Assembly (NCBI RefSeq): GCF_000380145.1
Contig: NZ_KB904587.1
Span: 122,899 to 186,898, forward strand
DNA from: Streptococcus thoraltensis DSM 12221
GTDB lineage: Bacteria; Bacillota; Bacilli; Lactobacillales; Streptococcaceae
Reading direction: 5' to 3'
Length of the DNA: 64,000 nucleotides
In this document: piece after piece, positions 17,103 through 27,449 of the stretch
How the letters are laid out: the number at the start of each line of letters is the position of its first letter
How positions within the stretch are numbered: the stretch's first letter is position 1
The notes under the pieces: generated by a model
Told to the model about the DNA's origin: nothing
Database searches by the model: none
Seen by the model: the letters and a program-made list of their open reading frames with translations, nothing else
Program-made: the position numbers and the translations under genes

Positions 17103-18608
17103 TTATTGAACAGTGCGGATACGCATTGTGTTAGTTCCACCTGATCCAACAGGTACACCAGCAACGATAACAATGTTATCACCTGATTGTACAAGACCTG
17201 TTTCAAGAGCAACTTTTTCAGCCAATTCAAACATGTCATCAGTTGTACCTGGTTTTGAAGTGACAACTGGAATAACACCCCAGTACATCATCAATGAACG
17301 TTGTACTTTTTCATCAAAAGTAACTGCCAAGATGTCTGCATCTGGACGGAATTTAGAAATCGCACGTGCAGTGTTTCCTGATTCAGTAATCGTAACAACG
17401 AGTTTGATGTCCATTGAATGTGAAGCATCTTTAACTGCTGAAGCCACAGCATCAGTTTTATTAGTGCGTGGGAATGTTGAAGAATCTAAACGACCGTATT
17501 CGTTAAGAAGACCTTGTGCATTTTTGTCAATTGTAGCCATTGTTTTAACAGCTTCAACTGGGTATTTACCGTTAGCTGACTCACCTGAAAGCATTGTTGC
17601 ATCAGTTCCATCAATAACAGCATTGAAGACGTCAGATACTTCTGAACGTGTTGCACGTGGTTTGTCAGTCATTGTTTCAAGCATGTTTGTTGCTGTAATA
17701 ACTGCCTTACCTGCTGCATTAACTTTAGTGATGATCATTTTTTGGAATACAGGAACCATTTCAAATGGAACTTCGATACCCATGTCACCACGAGCAATCA
17801 TGATACCGTCAGCTGCTTCGATGATTTCATCGATATTGTCGATACCTTGTTGGTTTTCAATTTTCGCAAACAATTGAACGTGTTCGTTACCAGTTTCTTT
17901 ACAGATCGCACGAACTTCTTCAACGTCTTTTGCAGTACGTACGAATGAGATAGCGATAAAGTTAAGACCTTGTTCAAGACCAAAACGGATATCAGCGTTA
18001 TCACGTTCAGCAAGCGCTGGGAAAGGAATTTTAGTGTTAGGGATATTAACACCTTTTTGTTTAGCAATAATACCGTCGTTTTCAACTTCAACAATAAATT
18101 CACGTTTTGCAATGTCTTTTTCAAGAACACGCAAACCAAGTTTTCCATCGTCGATAAGAATAGTATTACCAACTGATACTTCATCGTAGATGTCAAGCGC
18201 ACCTGCCACGTTCAATGCAATAACATCACGAGTTGATTTTTGACCTTGAGCGGTAGCAACACGGATTTTTTCACCTGTTGTGTATGAAAACTCTTTATCA
18301 TCGCCTTCAAACAATTCTGTACGCATTTCTGGTCCTTTTGTATCAAGAAGGAAACCAACTTTTTGACGTGCCAATTCTTCAGCACGACGTACAGTAGCCA
18401 TACGAGCACCTTGCTCTTCATGATCACCATGTGAGAAGTTGAAACGGAAAACGTTAGCTCCTGCTTCGATTAACTCAGCAATTTTAGCTGCAGACGTTTC
18501 AACATCTAGTTGCTCACTCCAATATCCATCTTCTCCGAAACGTTTACCACCACGGATTTCAACCGCTGGACCAAGTGTTGCAACGATTTTTACACGTTTA
18601 TTCATCAT
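17103..18608 (-). CDS. pyk: pyruvate kinase
   Basis: This 501-residue enzyme makes pyruvate and ATP from phosphoenolpyruvate. The start is MNKRVKIVATLGPA, and substrate and cation sites are visible in VFRFNFSHGDHEEQ and the active-site segment IDNIDEIIEAADGIMIARGD. It follows pfkA after about 70 bases in the order dnaE-pfkA-pyk, which is standard in streptococci. Two overlapping ATG codons occur at the start; GGGAG is some distance upstream. A 254-codon open frame antisense to it is a shadow. Confidence 0.96.
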   Translation of the reverse strand: MMNKRVKIVATLGPAVEIRGGKRFGEDGYWSEQLDVETSAAKIAELIEAGANVFRFNFSHGDHEEQGARMATVRRAEELARQKVGFLLDTKGPEMRTELFEGDDKEFSYTTGEKIRVATAQGQKSTRDVIALNVAGALDIYDEVSVGNTILIDDGKLGLRVLEKDIAKREFIVEVENDGIIAKQKGVNIPNTKIPFPALAERDNADIRFGLEQGLNFIAISFVRTAKDVEEVRAICKETGNEHVQLFAKIENQQGIDNIDEIIEAADGIMIARGDMGIEVPFEMVPVFQKMIITKVNAAGKAVITATNMLETMTDKPRATRSEVSDVFNAVIDGTDATMLSGESANGKYPVEAVKTMATIDKNAQGLLNEYGRLDSSTFPRTNKTDAVASAVKDASHSMDIKLVVTITESGNTARAISKFRPDADILAVTFDEKVQRSLMMYWGVIPVVTSKPGTTDDMFELAEKVALETGLVQSGDNIVIVAGVPVGSGGTNTMRIRTVQ

Positions 18609-18679
18609 GATATATAAAAACTCCCTTTATTTTTTGTCGATTATCGACGATTAACTAAAATTAAATAACTACTTTCAAA

Positions 18680-19711
<1,032 letters not shown>

Positions 19712-19767
19712 TTAACTTCTTCATTATAGCACATTCAGCCTTGAAACGGGAGGATTTCCACCATAAT

Positions 19768-22700
19768 TTAACGAAAAACCGTTTTCATGACATATGGTTT
19801 TAAGTCAAGGTCCAAATCTTGTGATTTTTCAACAAAATATGTCTTACTTTGAATGGTTTCATGACTTTCTTGGTAGTGAATCACAACCGGAATATTCCCT
19901 GAGTGTTCTTTCAAAATTCTGGCTATAATCAGGTCATGGTCATGGTTTTGAACTTGAATCCAATATTTTTCAGTGCTCGCCATTTCAAGCTGATTTAAAA
20001 TAAGTTGAATTCGCCCATCACGCTCTTGTGTACGACCAGTGAAATAATAGATACCTTCTTCCTTTAACTGACTTGATAAATGATAGTAAGTTTCTGGAAA
20101 TAAGATGACATCCATTTGTCGCTCAGTATCTGTTATTCTCAAAAACGCCATTTGTTGACCACTTGATTTAGTTCTAATGATTCTTATAGACTCAATCTGA
20201 CCCAAGATAGTCACTGTTTGATTCGCTGTCAAATGTGCTATTTTATCGACTGAACGAGAATTATTGCTCATCAATTCTTTCAAAGGATGAGGACTGATGC
20301 CAACCCCTAACACTGCAACCTCTTGACGATACTTTTCAGCATTGGAATAATCAGTTTCTTCCATCCAATTATAGGAGGATTCGGCAAAAAGACTTCCGAG
20401 TTCCTGCACAAAGAGAATTAGGTTTTCTAAGTTTACTTCAATTTTATGACGATTTTTCTCAAATTGATCAAATAAACCAACCTGTACGAGAGGAAGAATA
20501 ACTTCCGACTTTTGAAAATTCTCCGGTAAGCGTGTTAAGAAGTCTTCCACCCCATGAAAGGGTCTACTCTCAATAATCCAATAGGCTAACTCTCTTGGTA
20601 GCCCTTTGATATTTTTTAAGCCTAAGTAAATCTTACCTTTTGAAATTTTATCCTTATAAGGAATATGATTAATTGATAATTTGGATAGGGTGAAATCTGA
20701 AGTCAAGGCATCGTGTAGATAATCACTGCTTGAATAATTGAGCATGACATCGTAAAAAATAGAAGGATAGTGAGCTTTAAAGTAAGCAAGTTGGAACGCC
20801 AAAGCTGAATAAGCAAAGGCGTGACTTCGGTTAAACCCATAGCCGGCAAACTTAGCCATCATTTCAAATAAGCGTTTGGCTGTTTCTGGGTTTCTTCCTA
20901 ATTCTGTTGCTCCTTTTAAAAAATCAGCTTCCATTTTTTGCATTTCAGCAACATTTTTTTTGGACATGGCTCGACGAAGCATGTCCGCCTTACCAAGTGT
21001 AAAACCTGAAAATACTTGAGCAATTTGCATGACCTGTTCTTGATAAAGCATGATACCAAAAGTTGACTCTAAAATTGGTGCCACTACTGGATCAATCAGA
21101 TCAATTTTTTCCTTGCCATATTTTCGGGCAATGAAATTATCAATATAATCACTTGCTCCTGGTCGGTTTAGACTTGTTGTAGCGACGACTTCTTCAAAAC
21201 GGGCGGGCTTAATGCGTTTTAAAAGATTTATGGCACCTGCCTGTTCAAATTGAAAGATACCCTTGGTTCGTCCAGCAGCAAAAAGTCTCAAGGTTTTTTG
21301 ATCTTCTAAATCAATATCTTCAATAACAATCTGCTCTCCCAGTTCGGAAGCCACCGTTTCTTTCATTTTTTGAACGAAGGTCAAATTCCGTAAGCCCAAG
21401 AAATCCATTTTTAACAGACCGTTAGCTTCAACAGCACCCGCATCGTATTGGGTAATCATCATTTCATCACCAGATTTCAGTGGTATATGATCTGTTAATA
21501 AATCATCACTCATCACCACACCAGCAGCGTGGATGGAAGTCTGACGCGGTTTGCCTTCAATTTTTTTAGCAATTTCAAAAGCCCTCTGGTACTCAGGCTT
21601 GCTATTAATAATCTGTCTGAAAGACATGTTTTTATCGTAAACACTCGTCAAATTATCTCGAAATGAAATTTTCTTAGTAATATTTGTCAGTTCGTACTCT
21701 GCAGCTCCAAATCGTTTGAAAACATCTCGAATAGCTTGTTTTGCGCCAAATGTCGAGAAAGTTACAATTTGAGCAGCATGGTTGGAGCCATAGCGGTCAC
21801 GAACATAGTGTAAAAATTCACTACGATATATATCAGGTAAATCGATGTCAATATCTGGCATGCTGTACCGTTCAGTATTTAAAAACCGTTCAAAAAGCAA
21901 GTCATTCTTCACAGGATCAATGCCCGTTATAGAAAGGGCATAGGCAACCAGACTTCCTGCTGCTGAACCTCGCCCCATCCCCATATAATAACCTTGTTGA
22001 CGGCCAAAGGCTAATAAATCCCAGACAATCAAGAAATAATCATCAAACCCCATATCATGAATAATGGTTAATTCTTTCTCTAGTCTCTCACGATAGATTG
22101 GTGACGTTAGTCCCTTTTCTTTCAGTCCAGCAAACGTCCGCTCTCTTAACTCTACATGAGCTTCCTTCTCACGATTAAAACGTGGTAATTTTAAATTAGT
22201 ATCAAATGAGTAGGAAATACCTTTGGTGATTTCTGTTAACCGCGCTATAATTCCAGGAAAACGACTTTCAAACGCTTCTTCCATTTGCTTTGCATCAGAC
22301 AAAACAGAAGGCTGTGAACTGATGGTGACTTCTTTCAAAGGAAGATTTTCCTTAATTGCTTCAAGCATTTGAAGAATTTCTTTATCTACTGACTCAAAAG
22401 CAGTTACTTGGTGAAGAGGAAGAATTTCTTTATTAAAGAATTGAACCGGAGTATCTAAATCAACGCCGATTGAGAACGGTACTGGAATCTCTAAAGAATT
22501 GATGCCCTCGTAATAAGGAATAATGGTCAATATACTGTCAAAATAAGGCAGTAAATCCTTAAATTGCCGATTACCCGACATCACCTCAGTTGATACTTTC
22601 ATTAGGTTTCTATACCCTTGAGAATTTAGAGCAACCAAGCGACATTCTATCTGATTATCTTGATAAAGGAGGCTCGTTGAAAGTCCAACAATCGGCTGAA

Positions 22701-22872
22701 TACCTGCTGATTTGGATTTTTGAATGAAATGATAGGCAGCATATAAATTGTCCCTATCCATAATCCCTAAAGCCGAATAGCCAAGTTCTCGTCCTCGGGA
22801 AATATAAGTATCTATATCTATGAGACTTTCCATAAAGCTATAGACAGTCTTTGTCTCTAATGGCACAAACAT
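19768..22872 (-). CDS. dnaE: DNA polymerase III alpha subunit, DnaE type
   Basis: This 1034-residue polymerase has an N-terminal PHP domain (about 1-200), the catalytic palm with the acidic motif PDIDIDLPD, the finger region GYGFNRSHAFAYSALAFQ, a helix-hairpin-helix, and an OB fold near 900-990 (VTILGQIESIRII). It is the short DnaE that works beside PolC in low-GC Gram-positives, and it lacks the proofreading exonuclease. GGGGAG precedes the ATG. pfkA and pyk follow on the same strand. Confidence 0.97.
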   Translation of the reverse strand: MFVPLETKTVYSFMESLIDIDTYISRGRELGYSALGIMDRDNLYAAYHFIQKSKSAGIQPIVGLSTSLLYQDNQIECRLVALNSQGYRNLMKVSTEVMSGNRQFKDLLPYFDSILTIIPYYEGINSLEIPVPFSIGVDLDTPVQFFNKEILPLHQVTAFESVDKEILQMLEAIKENLPLKEVTISSQPSVLSDAKQMEEAFESRFPGIIARLTEITKGISYSFDTNLKLPRFNREKEAHVELRERTFAGLKEKGLTSPIYRERLEKELTIIHDMGFDDYFLIVWDLLAFGRQQGYYMGMGRGSAAGSLVAYALSITGIDPVKNDLLFERFLNTERYSMPDIDIDLPDIYRSEFLHYVRDRYGSNHAAQIVTFSTFGAKQAIRDVFKRFGAAEYELTNITKKISFRDNLTSVYDKNMSFRQIINSKPEYQRAFEIAKKIEGKPRQTSIHAAGVVMSDDLLTDHIPLKSGDEMMITQYDAGAVEANGLLKMDFLGLRNLTFVQKMKETVASELGEQIVIEDIDLEDQKTLRLFAAGRTKGIFQFEQAGAINLLKRIKPARFEEVVATTSLNRPGASDYIDNFIARKYGKEKIDLIDPVVAPILESTFGIMLYQEQVMQIAQVFSGFTLGKADMLRRAMSKKNVAEMQKMEADFLKGATELGRNPETAKRLFEMMAKFAGYGFNRSHAFAYSALAFQLAYFKAHYPSIFYDVMLNYSSSDYLHDALTSDFTLSKLSINHIPYKDKISKGKIYLGLKNIKGLPRELAYWIIESRPFHGVEDFLTRLPENFQKSEVILPLVQVGLFDQFEKNRHKIEVNLENLILFVQELGSLFAESSYNWMEETDYSNAEKYRQEVAVLGVGISPHPLKELMSNNSRSVDKIAHLTANQTVTILGQIESIRIIRTKSSGQQMAFLRITDTERQMDVILFPETYYHLSSQLKEEGIYYFTGRTQERDGRIQLILNQLEMASTEKYWIQVQNHDHDLIIARILKEHSGNIPVVIHYQESHETIQSKTYFVEKSQDLDLDLKPYVMKTVFR

Positions 22873-22923
22873 TTACTTCTCCCCAATTTCTCATCAAGCA
22901 ATAACATTAAAATAATAAAAGAA

Positions 22924-22949
22924 CCCCTTTACCATCTCTGATAAAGGGG
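22924..22949 (-). terminator. tmRNA terminator
   Basis: CCCCTTTATC and GGTAAAGGGG form a strong hairpin on the minus strand, followed by a T-rich stretch, directly after the tmRNA 3' end. Confidence 0.75.
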
Positions 22950-22956
22950 GACACTA

Positions 22957-23301
22957 TGGAGCCGGTGGGAGTCGAACCCACGTCCAAACACCTGCCATCA
23001 CATTCGTCTACAACTATAGGCTATGTCTTAATTTAACTCAGTATCGACACATAGCTCAACCCTATACTAAGCGAGTCTATCAATCTCTTTTCAAGCAGCT
23101 AGACAATACTTGAACGTAGCTTGCTAAAATAAGACTTGACTTGAAACACAAGCAATTCCAAGCAAGTCACACCCGCTGTTTTTTAGGCAGCTAAAGCGTA
23201 AGAAGTGTTATTTTTTGCAGTTATATTTAACTGACGTTTTACATCCGCACGATGAGTCGCAGAATATGCCGCATAATGCCTGTCGAATCCGTAACGACCC
23301 C
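22957..23301 (-). ncRNA. ssrA: transfer-messenger RNA
   Basis: On the minus strand the RNA begins GGGGTCGTTACGGATTCGAC and ends with a T-arm and CACCGGCTCCA, the tRNA-like half. The tag frame reads GCA AAA AAT AAC ACT TCT then TAC GCT TTA GCT GCC TAA, giving AKNNTSYALAA, a streptococcal tag. tmRNA with SmpB frees ribosomes stalled on broken messages. The ends may be off by one or two bases. Confidence 0.95.
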
Positions 23302-23364
23302 AGAACAAAAATGATAATAATATTATACCAAATGTAATTTCAAATAGCAAAAAAAAGTCCGTTA

Positions 23365-23379
23365 TGGTATGATTAAGCT
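23365..23379 (+). promoter_or_regulatory. extended -10 next to the start codon
   Basis: TGGTATGAT (23365-23373) is an extended -10; six bases then lead to the ATG at 23380. No ribosome site precedes it, suggesting a leaderless mRNA. Confidence 0.45.
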
Positions 23380-23988
23380 ATGGAAATGAAATATGGCAAG
23401 CGCTACCGATTATTACAACAAATAATCAGATATATTGGTTTTCTTTGTTTGATTGCTACGGGTATTTTAATCCTCTGGCTCTACCACATCGGTATATTAA
23501 ATAATACAAATGTTTTAAAATCAGTTATTAAAAGACACGAGCTTATGGGGCCGCTCATCTTTATTGTCATCCAAATCATCCAAGTTGTCTTCCCAGTTAT
23601 TCCTGGTGGATTAACTACTGTTGTAGGATTTTGGGTCTTTGGGTGGTGGCAAGGCTTTATCTATAATTATATTGGCATTATCGTAGGAAGTATTATTTTA
23701 TTTCTACTAGTTAAACGTTTTGGTAGAAAATTCATTCTGCTTTTTGTCAAAGAAGAGACCTTTTTCAAATACGAACAAAAATTAGAGAGTAAACATTTTG
23801 AAATTCTCTTTATACTATGTATGATTGCTCCTGTTTCACCTGCTGATATGATGGTTATGGTTACCGCTCTTACTAATATGAGCTTGAAACGCTTCACTAC
23901 GATAATTCTTATTACTAAACCATTCTCGTTCATTGGCTACAGCGCTCTATGGATTTACGGTGGAGATTGGATTAAAAAATTCCTGTAA
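23380..23988 (+). CDS. DedA/TVP38-family membrane protein (VTT domain)
   Basis: This 202-residue membrane protein has an N-terminal helix (about 14-34) and the SNARE-associated/VTT domain: PVIPGGLTTVVGFWVFGWWQ (residues about 68-87), further helices, and MIAPVSPADMMVMVTALTNM. Members of the wider DedA superfamily are proposed lipid scramblases or transporters; the role here is unknown. It stands alone on the plus strand with a terminator after it. Its start has no ribosome site. Confidence 0.85.
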   Translation: MEMKYGKRYRLLQQIIRYIGFLCLIATGILILWLYHIGILNNTNVLKSVIKRHELMGPLIFIVIQIIQVVFPVIPGGLTTVVGFWVFGWWQGFIYNYIGIIVGSIILFLLVKRFGRKFILLFVKEETFFKYEQKLESKHFEILFILCMIAPVSPADMMVMVTALTNMSLKRFTTIILITKPFSFIGYSALWIYGGDWIKKFL

Positions 23989-24025
23989 AATATTCGCAAG
24001 TCTCTGACTTGGGAATATTTTTTAT
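23989..24025 (+). terminator. terminator of the DedA-like gene
   Basis: AATATTC (23989-23995) with CAAGTC/GACTTG inside pairs with GAATATT (24013-24019), then a T run. Confidence 0.75.
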
Positions 24026-24093
24026 ATCTTATAGTATTATGATTTTCTTAAAGATATGCTATAATACTCATAATCAATCAAAAAGGAATGCAT

Positions 24094-24720
24094 ATGAATT
24101 TCAAAAAAATACTACCAGTAGCAACCTTAGGGTTAGCTCTTATTAGCCTTTCAGCATGTACAAGTAATAAAGACACTAACCATACTGCCAAGAAAAAAGA
24201 ATTAACCACCTTACAGTCAAAATCAGAACCTAAACAAGATCCTCAGGTTCGCTTAAAATTTAACGACATTAAGACTGCAACGGCTGAAAATAACTTTAAG
24301 GGTGGAACATCACTTGAACAAATAAAAGAATTGTACGGTGAGCCAACATCACACACTACAAAACCTGCAGGAGATGTAACACTTGATGTTTATACTTGGG
24401 AAGTTGATGGCGTCACAATCAGTGCTCAATTGTTTGAAAACAGTACGATCGCTAGAGCAATTTCAAACTTTGCCTTTGAACGTAAGCAAACCGTGACAAA
24501 GAAAATCTACGATAAAAAATTGCCTAATGATTTAACATTTACAGAAGTCACTGAGATTCTTGGACAACCTGACGTTATGTCGGAAGCTGTTTCATCCGAT
24601 GGAGAACGTTTACAAGCCTTGTGGTCAAGTAATTTAAAAGGAGAAGACAATACTAGACAAATCGAATTGATTTTTAAAAACGGAAAGCTCAGCGAAAAAT
24701 CGCAAAAAGGACTAGAATAA
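24094..24720 (+). CDS. lipoprotein with tandem DUF3862/BLIP-like repeats
   Basis: This 208-residue protein has a lipoprotein signal with the lipobox LSAC (residue about 22 is the lipidated Cys). The rest appears to be two copies of the SmpA/BLIP-like fold: GGTSLEQIKELYGEPTS (about 70-86) and LTFTEVTEILGQPDVMSEAV (about 147-166), each followed by a tryptophan-containing strand. It is surface-anchored; function unknown. The ATG at 24094 is six bases after AAGGA, whereas an in-frame ATG at 24088 touches it. A TATAAT lies about 25 bp upstream. Confidence 0.8.
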   Translation: MNFKKILPVATLGLALISLSACTSNKDTNHTAKKKELTTLQSKSEPKQDPQVRLKFNDIKTATAENNFKGGTSLEQIKELYGEPTSHTTKPAGDVTLDVYTWEVDGVTISAQLFENSTIARAISNFAFERKQTVTKKIYDKKLPNDLTFTEVTEILGQPDVMSEAVSSDGERLQALWSSNLKGEDNTRQIELIFKNGKLSEKSQKGLE

Positions 24721-24739
24721 AAAACTAGAGCATAACGAC

Positions 24740-24895
24740 ATTATACTAATGAGATAAAAAAGTTAAACGACCAGTTTCCTGCATTGTACAGGGACTGGTC
24801 GTTTAACTTTCTTTGAATTTTAATTTCATTATCGATTTCTTTACCAAGCTGCGACACTTGACCTTTTAACTGCTCAATCTGTCGTTTTAGAGCCA
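24740..24895 (-). pseudogene. fragment of a coiled-coil protein
   Basis: On the minus strand a short frame reads LKRQIEQLKGQVSQLGKEI, a heptad-like coiled coil, and runs on to a stop near 24740. It has no start and abuts repeat copy B, so it looks like the tail of a broken gene. Identity unknown. Confidence 0.25.
24759..24810. terminator. bidirectional terminator
   Basis: AAAGTTAAACGACCAGT (24759-24775) and ACTGGTCGTTTAACTTT (24794-24810) are perfectly complementary, ending the lipoprotein gene. Confidence 0.85.
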
Positions 24896-24998
24896 AGTGA
24901 ATTAACTTTTAGACAAGGAACTGAGATGCGGACAGTACTTAAGTTTGAGTACGGCAAGTCGAAAGTGACGATGGATCAAAATTATTTCAAAAGACGAT
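24889..24998. repeat. MITE-like repeat family 1, copy B (inverted, decayed ends)
   Basis: The core (tagacaaggaactgag, ggcaagtcgaaagtgacgat) matches family 1 in reverse orientation. The outer termini have mutated (GAGCCAAGTGAATTAA on the left, AAAAGACGATA on the right). The following stretch to 25225 shows no gene. Confidence 0.75.
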
Positions 24999-25226
24999 AA
25001 CTAATCAACCTCGAACACTTCAACCACGCCTTTACCCTAAGTGTGTTTTTTTCCAACAGATTAAGAAAAGTAAGACGCTCATTATCTTCATACCATCTTA
25101 TTCAGGATAAGTTCGTCTGTCATTTTTAAACTTTAAATTTTTCTTAAAACTTCATATTTTTACAAGCTTTCTTCATTTTAATACAGGCCATTTTTGTATT
25201 CAGTGGATAAGCATTTTTGACCATAT

Positions 25227-25280
25227 TAAAAACACTCCCGTTTCTAGTTTACTAACTAGACTTCAACGAGAGTGTTTTTT
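25227..25280. terminator. bidirectional terminator after tRNA-Arg
   Basis: AAAAACACTC and GAGTGTTTTTT with further complementarity between form a long hairpin with A and T tracts. Confidence 0.7.
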
Positions 25281-25417
25281 CTTGTATCTTAGTCCAAGCA
25301 ATAATACCTGATTCTTCCAACTTCATTTATTATCAGTTTGAAGCCACAAACATTTCAAATAATTAAAAATCTGAGTCAGAAAAATCCTTTGCTTTAAAGG
25401 ATATCAAATGCACGCTA

Positions 25418-25490
25418 TCCACCTTGAGGGAATCGAACCCCCATCTTAAGAACCGGAATCTTACGTGATATCCATTACACTAAAGGTGGA
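25418..25490 (-). tRNA. tRNA-Arg (CCG)
   Basis: The cloverleaf is complete: acceptor TCCACCT/AGGTGGA, anticodon stem TAAGA/TCTTA with loop TTCCGGT giving anticodon CCG, and T-arm GGGGGTTCGATTCCCTC. It is downstream of rpsA on the same strand. Confidence 0.93.
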
Positions 25491-25560
25491 GAACTTGAGT
25501 CATGGGATGACCGATGACCCAAGATAATAAAAAGCTTGCTAGGCAAGCTTTTATTTTTAA

Positions 25561-26766
25561 TTACAATTCAATGTCGCCAAAGAGGTCAGCCATTGAGAAA
25601 CCAGTTTGAGTTTCTGGCAATTCATAATCACGTTTAGCTTCACGTTTTGGACGACGTGGACGTGATTGGCGTTTTTCACTGTTGTTTTCACCTTCAGCTT
25701 GTGCTGGGCGCTCTTCGAGAGCTTTGATTGAAAGTGATACACGTTCAGCTGAAGAATCAACTTCAAGAACTTTAACAGTCACCTCTTGACCTACTGAAAG
25801 AACATCTTTTGGATTTTCAACACGTTTGTGTGAAATTTGTGAGATGTGTACAAGTCCATCGATACCTGGAAGAACTTCTACAAAAGCACCGAAGTCTGTA
25901 AGACGTTTAACTTTACCTTCGATAACATCACCTTTAGCTAATTTTTGGTCAACACCATCCCATGGTCCAGGTGTTGTAGCTTTAAGTGAAAGTGAAACGC
26001 GTCCAGCTTCTTCATCGATAGAAAGAACTTTTACTTCGACTTCATCACCAACTGACACAACTGATTTAGGTGATACGTTGCGTTCATGTGACAATTCAGT
26101 AACGTGAACAAGTCCATCAACACCACCGAGATCGATGAAAGCACCGAAGCTTGTCAAACGAGCAACTTTACCAGTCACTACTGAACCTTCTTCAATTTTA
26201 GAGAAGATTTCTTTACGTGCTTCTGCAGCTTCTGCTTCAACAACGTCACGACGTGACAAGATGAAACGATTTTCTGCTGGATCAACTTCTTTGATTTTTG
26301 CATCAAATTCTTGACCTACAAATTGTTCAGTGTTGCGTACAAAACGAGTGTCAATCATTGAAGCTGGGATAAATCCACGAAGACCTTCAAATTCTACTGA
26401 AAGTCCACCTTTAACGGCACGAGTGCCCTTAACTGTAACAACTTCATCTTCACGTCCAACAAGTTTGTCCCAAGCTTTGCGAGCTTCCAAGCGTTTTTTA
26501 GATACTAAGAAAGTTACTGTGTCAGTGTCTTTACCTACTACTTGACGAAGAACAAGCACTTCAATTGTTTCGCCAGCTTTAACAAGTTCGTTAATATCTG
26601 CATCGCGGTCGTTTGTCAATTCACGAAGAGTAAGAACAGCTTCAACACCAGTACCTTCGATGACAAGGTTTGCTTGATCGTTATCAACTGTTAAAACTTC
26701 TGCAGTGACAACGTCACCAGGGTTAACTTCGCTAACACTGTTTAGCAAATCTTCAAATTCATTCAT
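25561..26766 (-). CDS. rpsA: 30S ribosomal protein S1
   Basis: This 401-residue protein binds mRNA and helps the 30S subunit recruit messages. Four S1 domains are visible, starting near residues 16, 104, 191 and 276; the last two carry [20 protein letters not shown] and [21 protein letters not shown] basic tail ([16 protein letters not shown]) precedes the end. The frame is open to 26847, but GGAGGA before the ATG at 26766 and the family start MNEFEDLL decide the start. Gram-positive S1 is shorter than the six-domain E. coli protein. Confidence 0.94.
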   Translation of the reverse strand: MNEFEDLLNSVSEVNPGDVVTAEVLTVDNDQANLVIEGTGVEAVLTLRELTNDRDADINELVKAGETIEVLVLRQVVGKDTDTVTFLVSKKRLEARKAWDKLVGREDEVVTVKGTRAVKGGLSVEFEGLRGFIPASMIDTRFVRNTEQFVGQEFDAKIKEVDPAENRFILSRRDVVEAEAAEARKEIFSKIEEGSVVTGKVARLTSFGAFIDLGGVDGLVHVTELSHERNVSPKSVVSVGDEVEVKVLSIDEEAGRVSLSLKATTPGPWDGVDQKLAKGDVIEGKVKRLTDFGAFVEVLPGIDGLVHISQISHKRVENPKDVLSVGQEVTVKVLEVDSSAERVSLSIKALEERPAQAEGENNSEKRQSRPRRPKREAKRDYELPETQTGFSMADLFGDIEL

Positions 26767-26888
26767 TCTAAAAAATCCTCCAACAAAAATCAGCCTATTC
26801 TGATTTTTGATACCAATATATTTTCTCAAGGTAACTCGCAAGGGCACAACTGATCGCTAAGACAATTAGGCTTTGCCACATACCATGA

Positions 26889-26960
26889 CTGGGGTAGCTG
26901 GATTCGAACCAACGCATGAGGGAGTCAAAGTCCCTTGCCTTACCGCTTGGCTATACCCCA
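26889..26960 (-). tRNA. tRNA-Gln (TTG)
   Basis: The sequence begins TGGGGTATAGCCAAGCGG, the typical tRNA-Gln start with U1. The anticodon stem AGGGA/TCCCT encloses CTTTGAC, anticodon TTG. The T-arm is GTTGGTTCGAATCCAGC. Confidence 0.92.
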
Positions 26961-26965
26961 AAGAA

Positions 26966-27046
26966 TGGAGAGAGAGGGATTCGAACCCCCGAACCCGAAG
27001 GAGCGGATTTACAGTCCGCCGCGTTTAGCCACTTCGCTATCTCTCC
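26966..27046 (-). tRNA. tRNA-Tyr (GTA)
   Basis: An 81-base class-II tRNA with a long variable arm: acceptor GGAGAGA/TCTCTCC, anticodon loop CTGTAAA giving GTA, T-arm GGGGGTTCGAATCCCTC. It is immediately upstream of tRNA-Gln, in one tRNA pair before rpsA. Confidence 0.93.
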
Positions 27047-27104
27047 GAACAACAAAAACTATTTTATCATAGTTTTTGTTAAGCCGCAAGAGGTTTAACC
27101 ACTT

Positions 27105-27335
27105 TTAATTGTTTAAATTATAATTAGCGATAACTACCTGAACAGCACTGTCCAATGTTTTATGGAATTCTGTCACTGTTTCTTTATCTACAATGGCAAA
27201 ACGGTTGTCTAATTCAGCGATTTCACCAATTACTTTTTTACCCGCTTGTAGCTGGTAGCCATCTACTTTTTGCTTATTTACAGTAACTTGTGCATCACTA
27301 ACTTGAATTTCAATTTTTTTATCTTTTTTACTCAT
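27105..27335 (-). CDS. DUF2969 family protein
   Basis: This 76-residue protein begins MSKKDKKIEIQVSDAQV and matches the small DUF2969 family of lactobacilli and streptococci in size and pattern (VIGEIAELDNRFAIVDKETV in the middle). It has no signal peptide or membrane segment; function unknown. There is no clear ribosome site; an in-frame GTG three codons upstream is an alternative. It follows ilvE on the minus strand after the ilvE terminator. Confidence 0.75.
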   Translation of the reverse strand: MSKKDKKIEIQVSDAQVTVNKQKVDGYQLQAGKKVIGEIAELDNRFAIVDKETVTEFHKTLDSAVQVVIANYNLNN

Positions 27336-27424
27336 TTCAATCACAGAATAGTTTTAAGGTTTACAGCCAAAAACTATATCTTCTCCTTATCTTACTAAAA
27401 AGTATTTTACCGAAAAACAAAAGA

Positions 27425-27443
27425 GCTTGCAAGAGTGCAAGCA
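27425..27443 (-). terminator. ilvE terminator
   Basis: GCTTGCA and TTGCAAGC pair with a short loop and are followed by a T-rich tract on the minus strand. Confidence 0.7.
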
Positions 27444-27449
27444 TCTTTC

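Noticed and set aside
17113..17877. 254-codon open frame antisense to pyk
   Set aside because: It mirrors pyk codon usage in the opposite strand, has no ribosome site and resembles no protein; a shadow.
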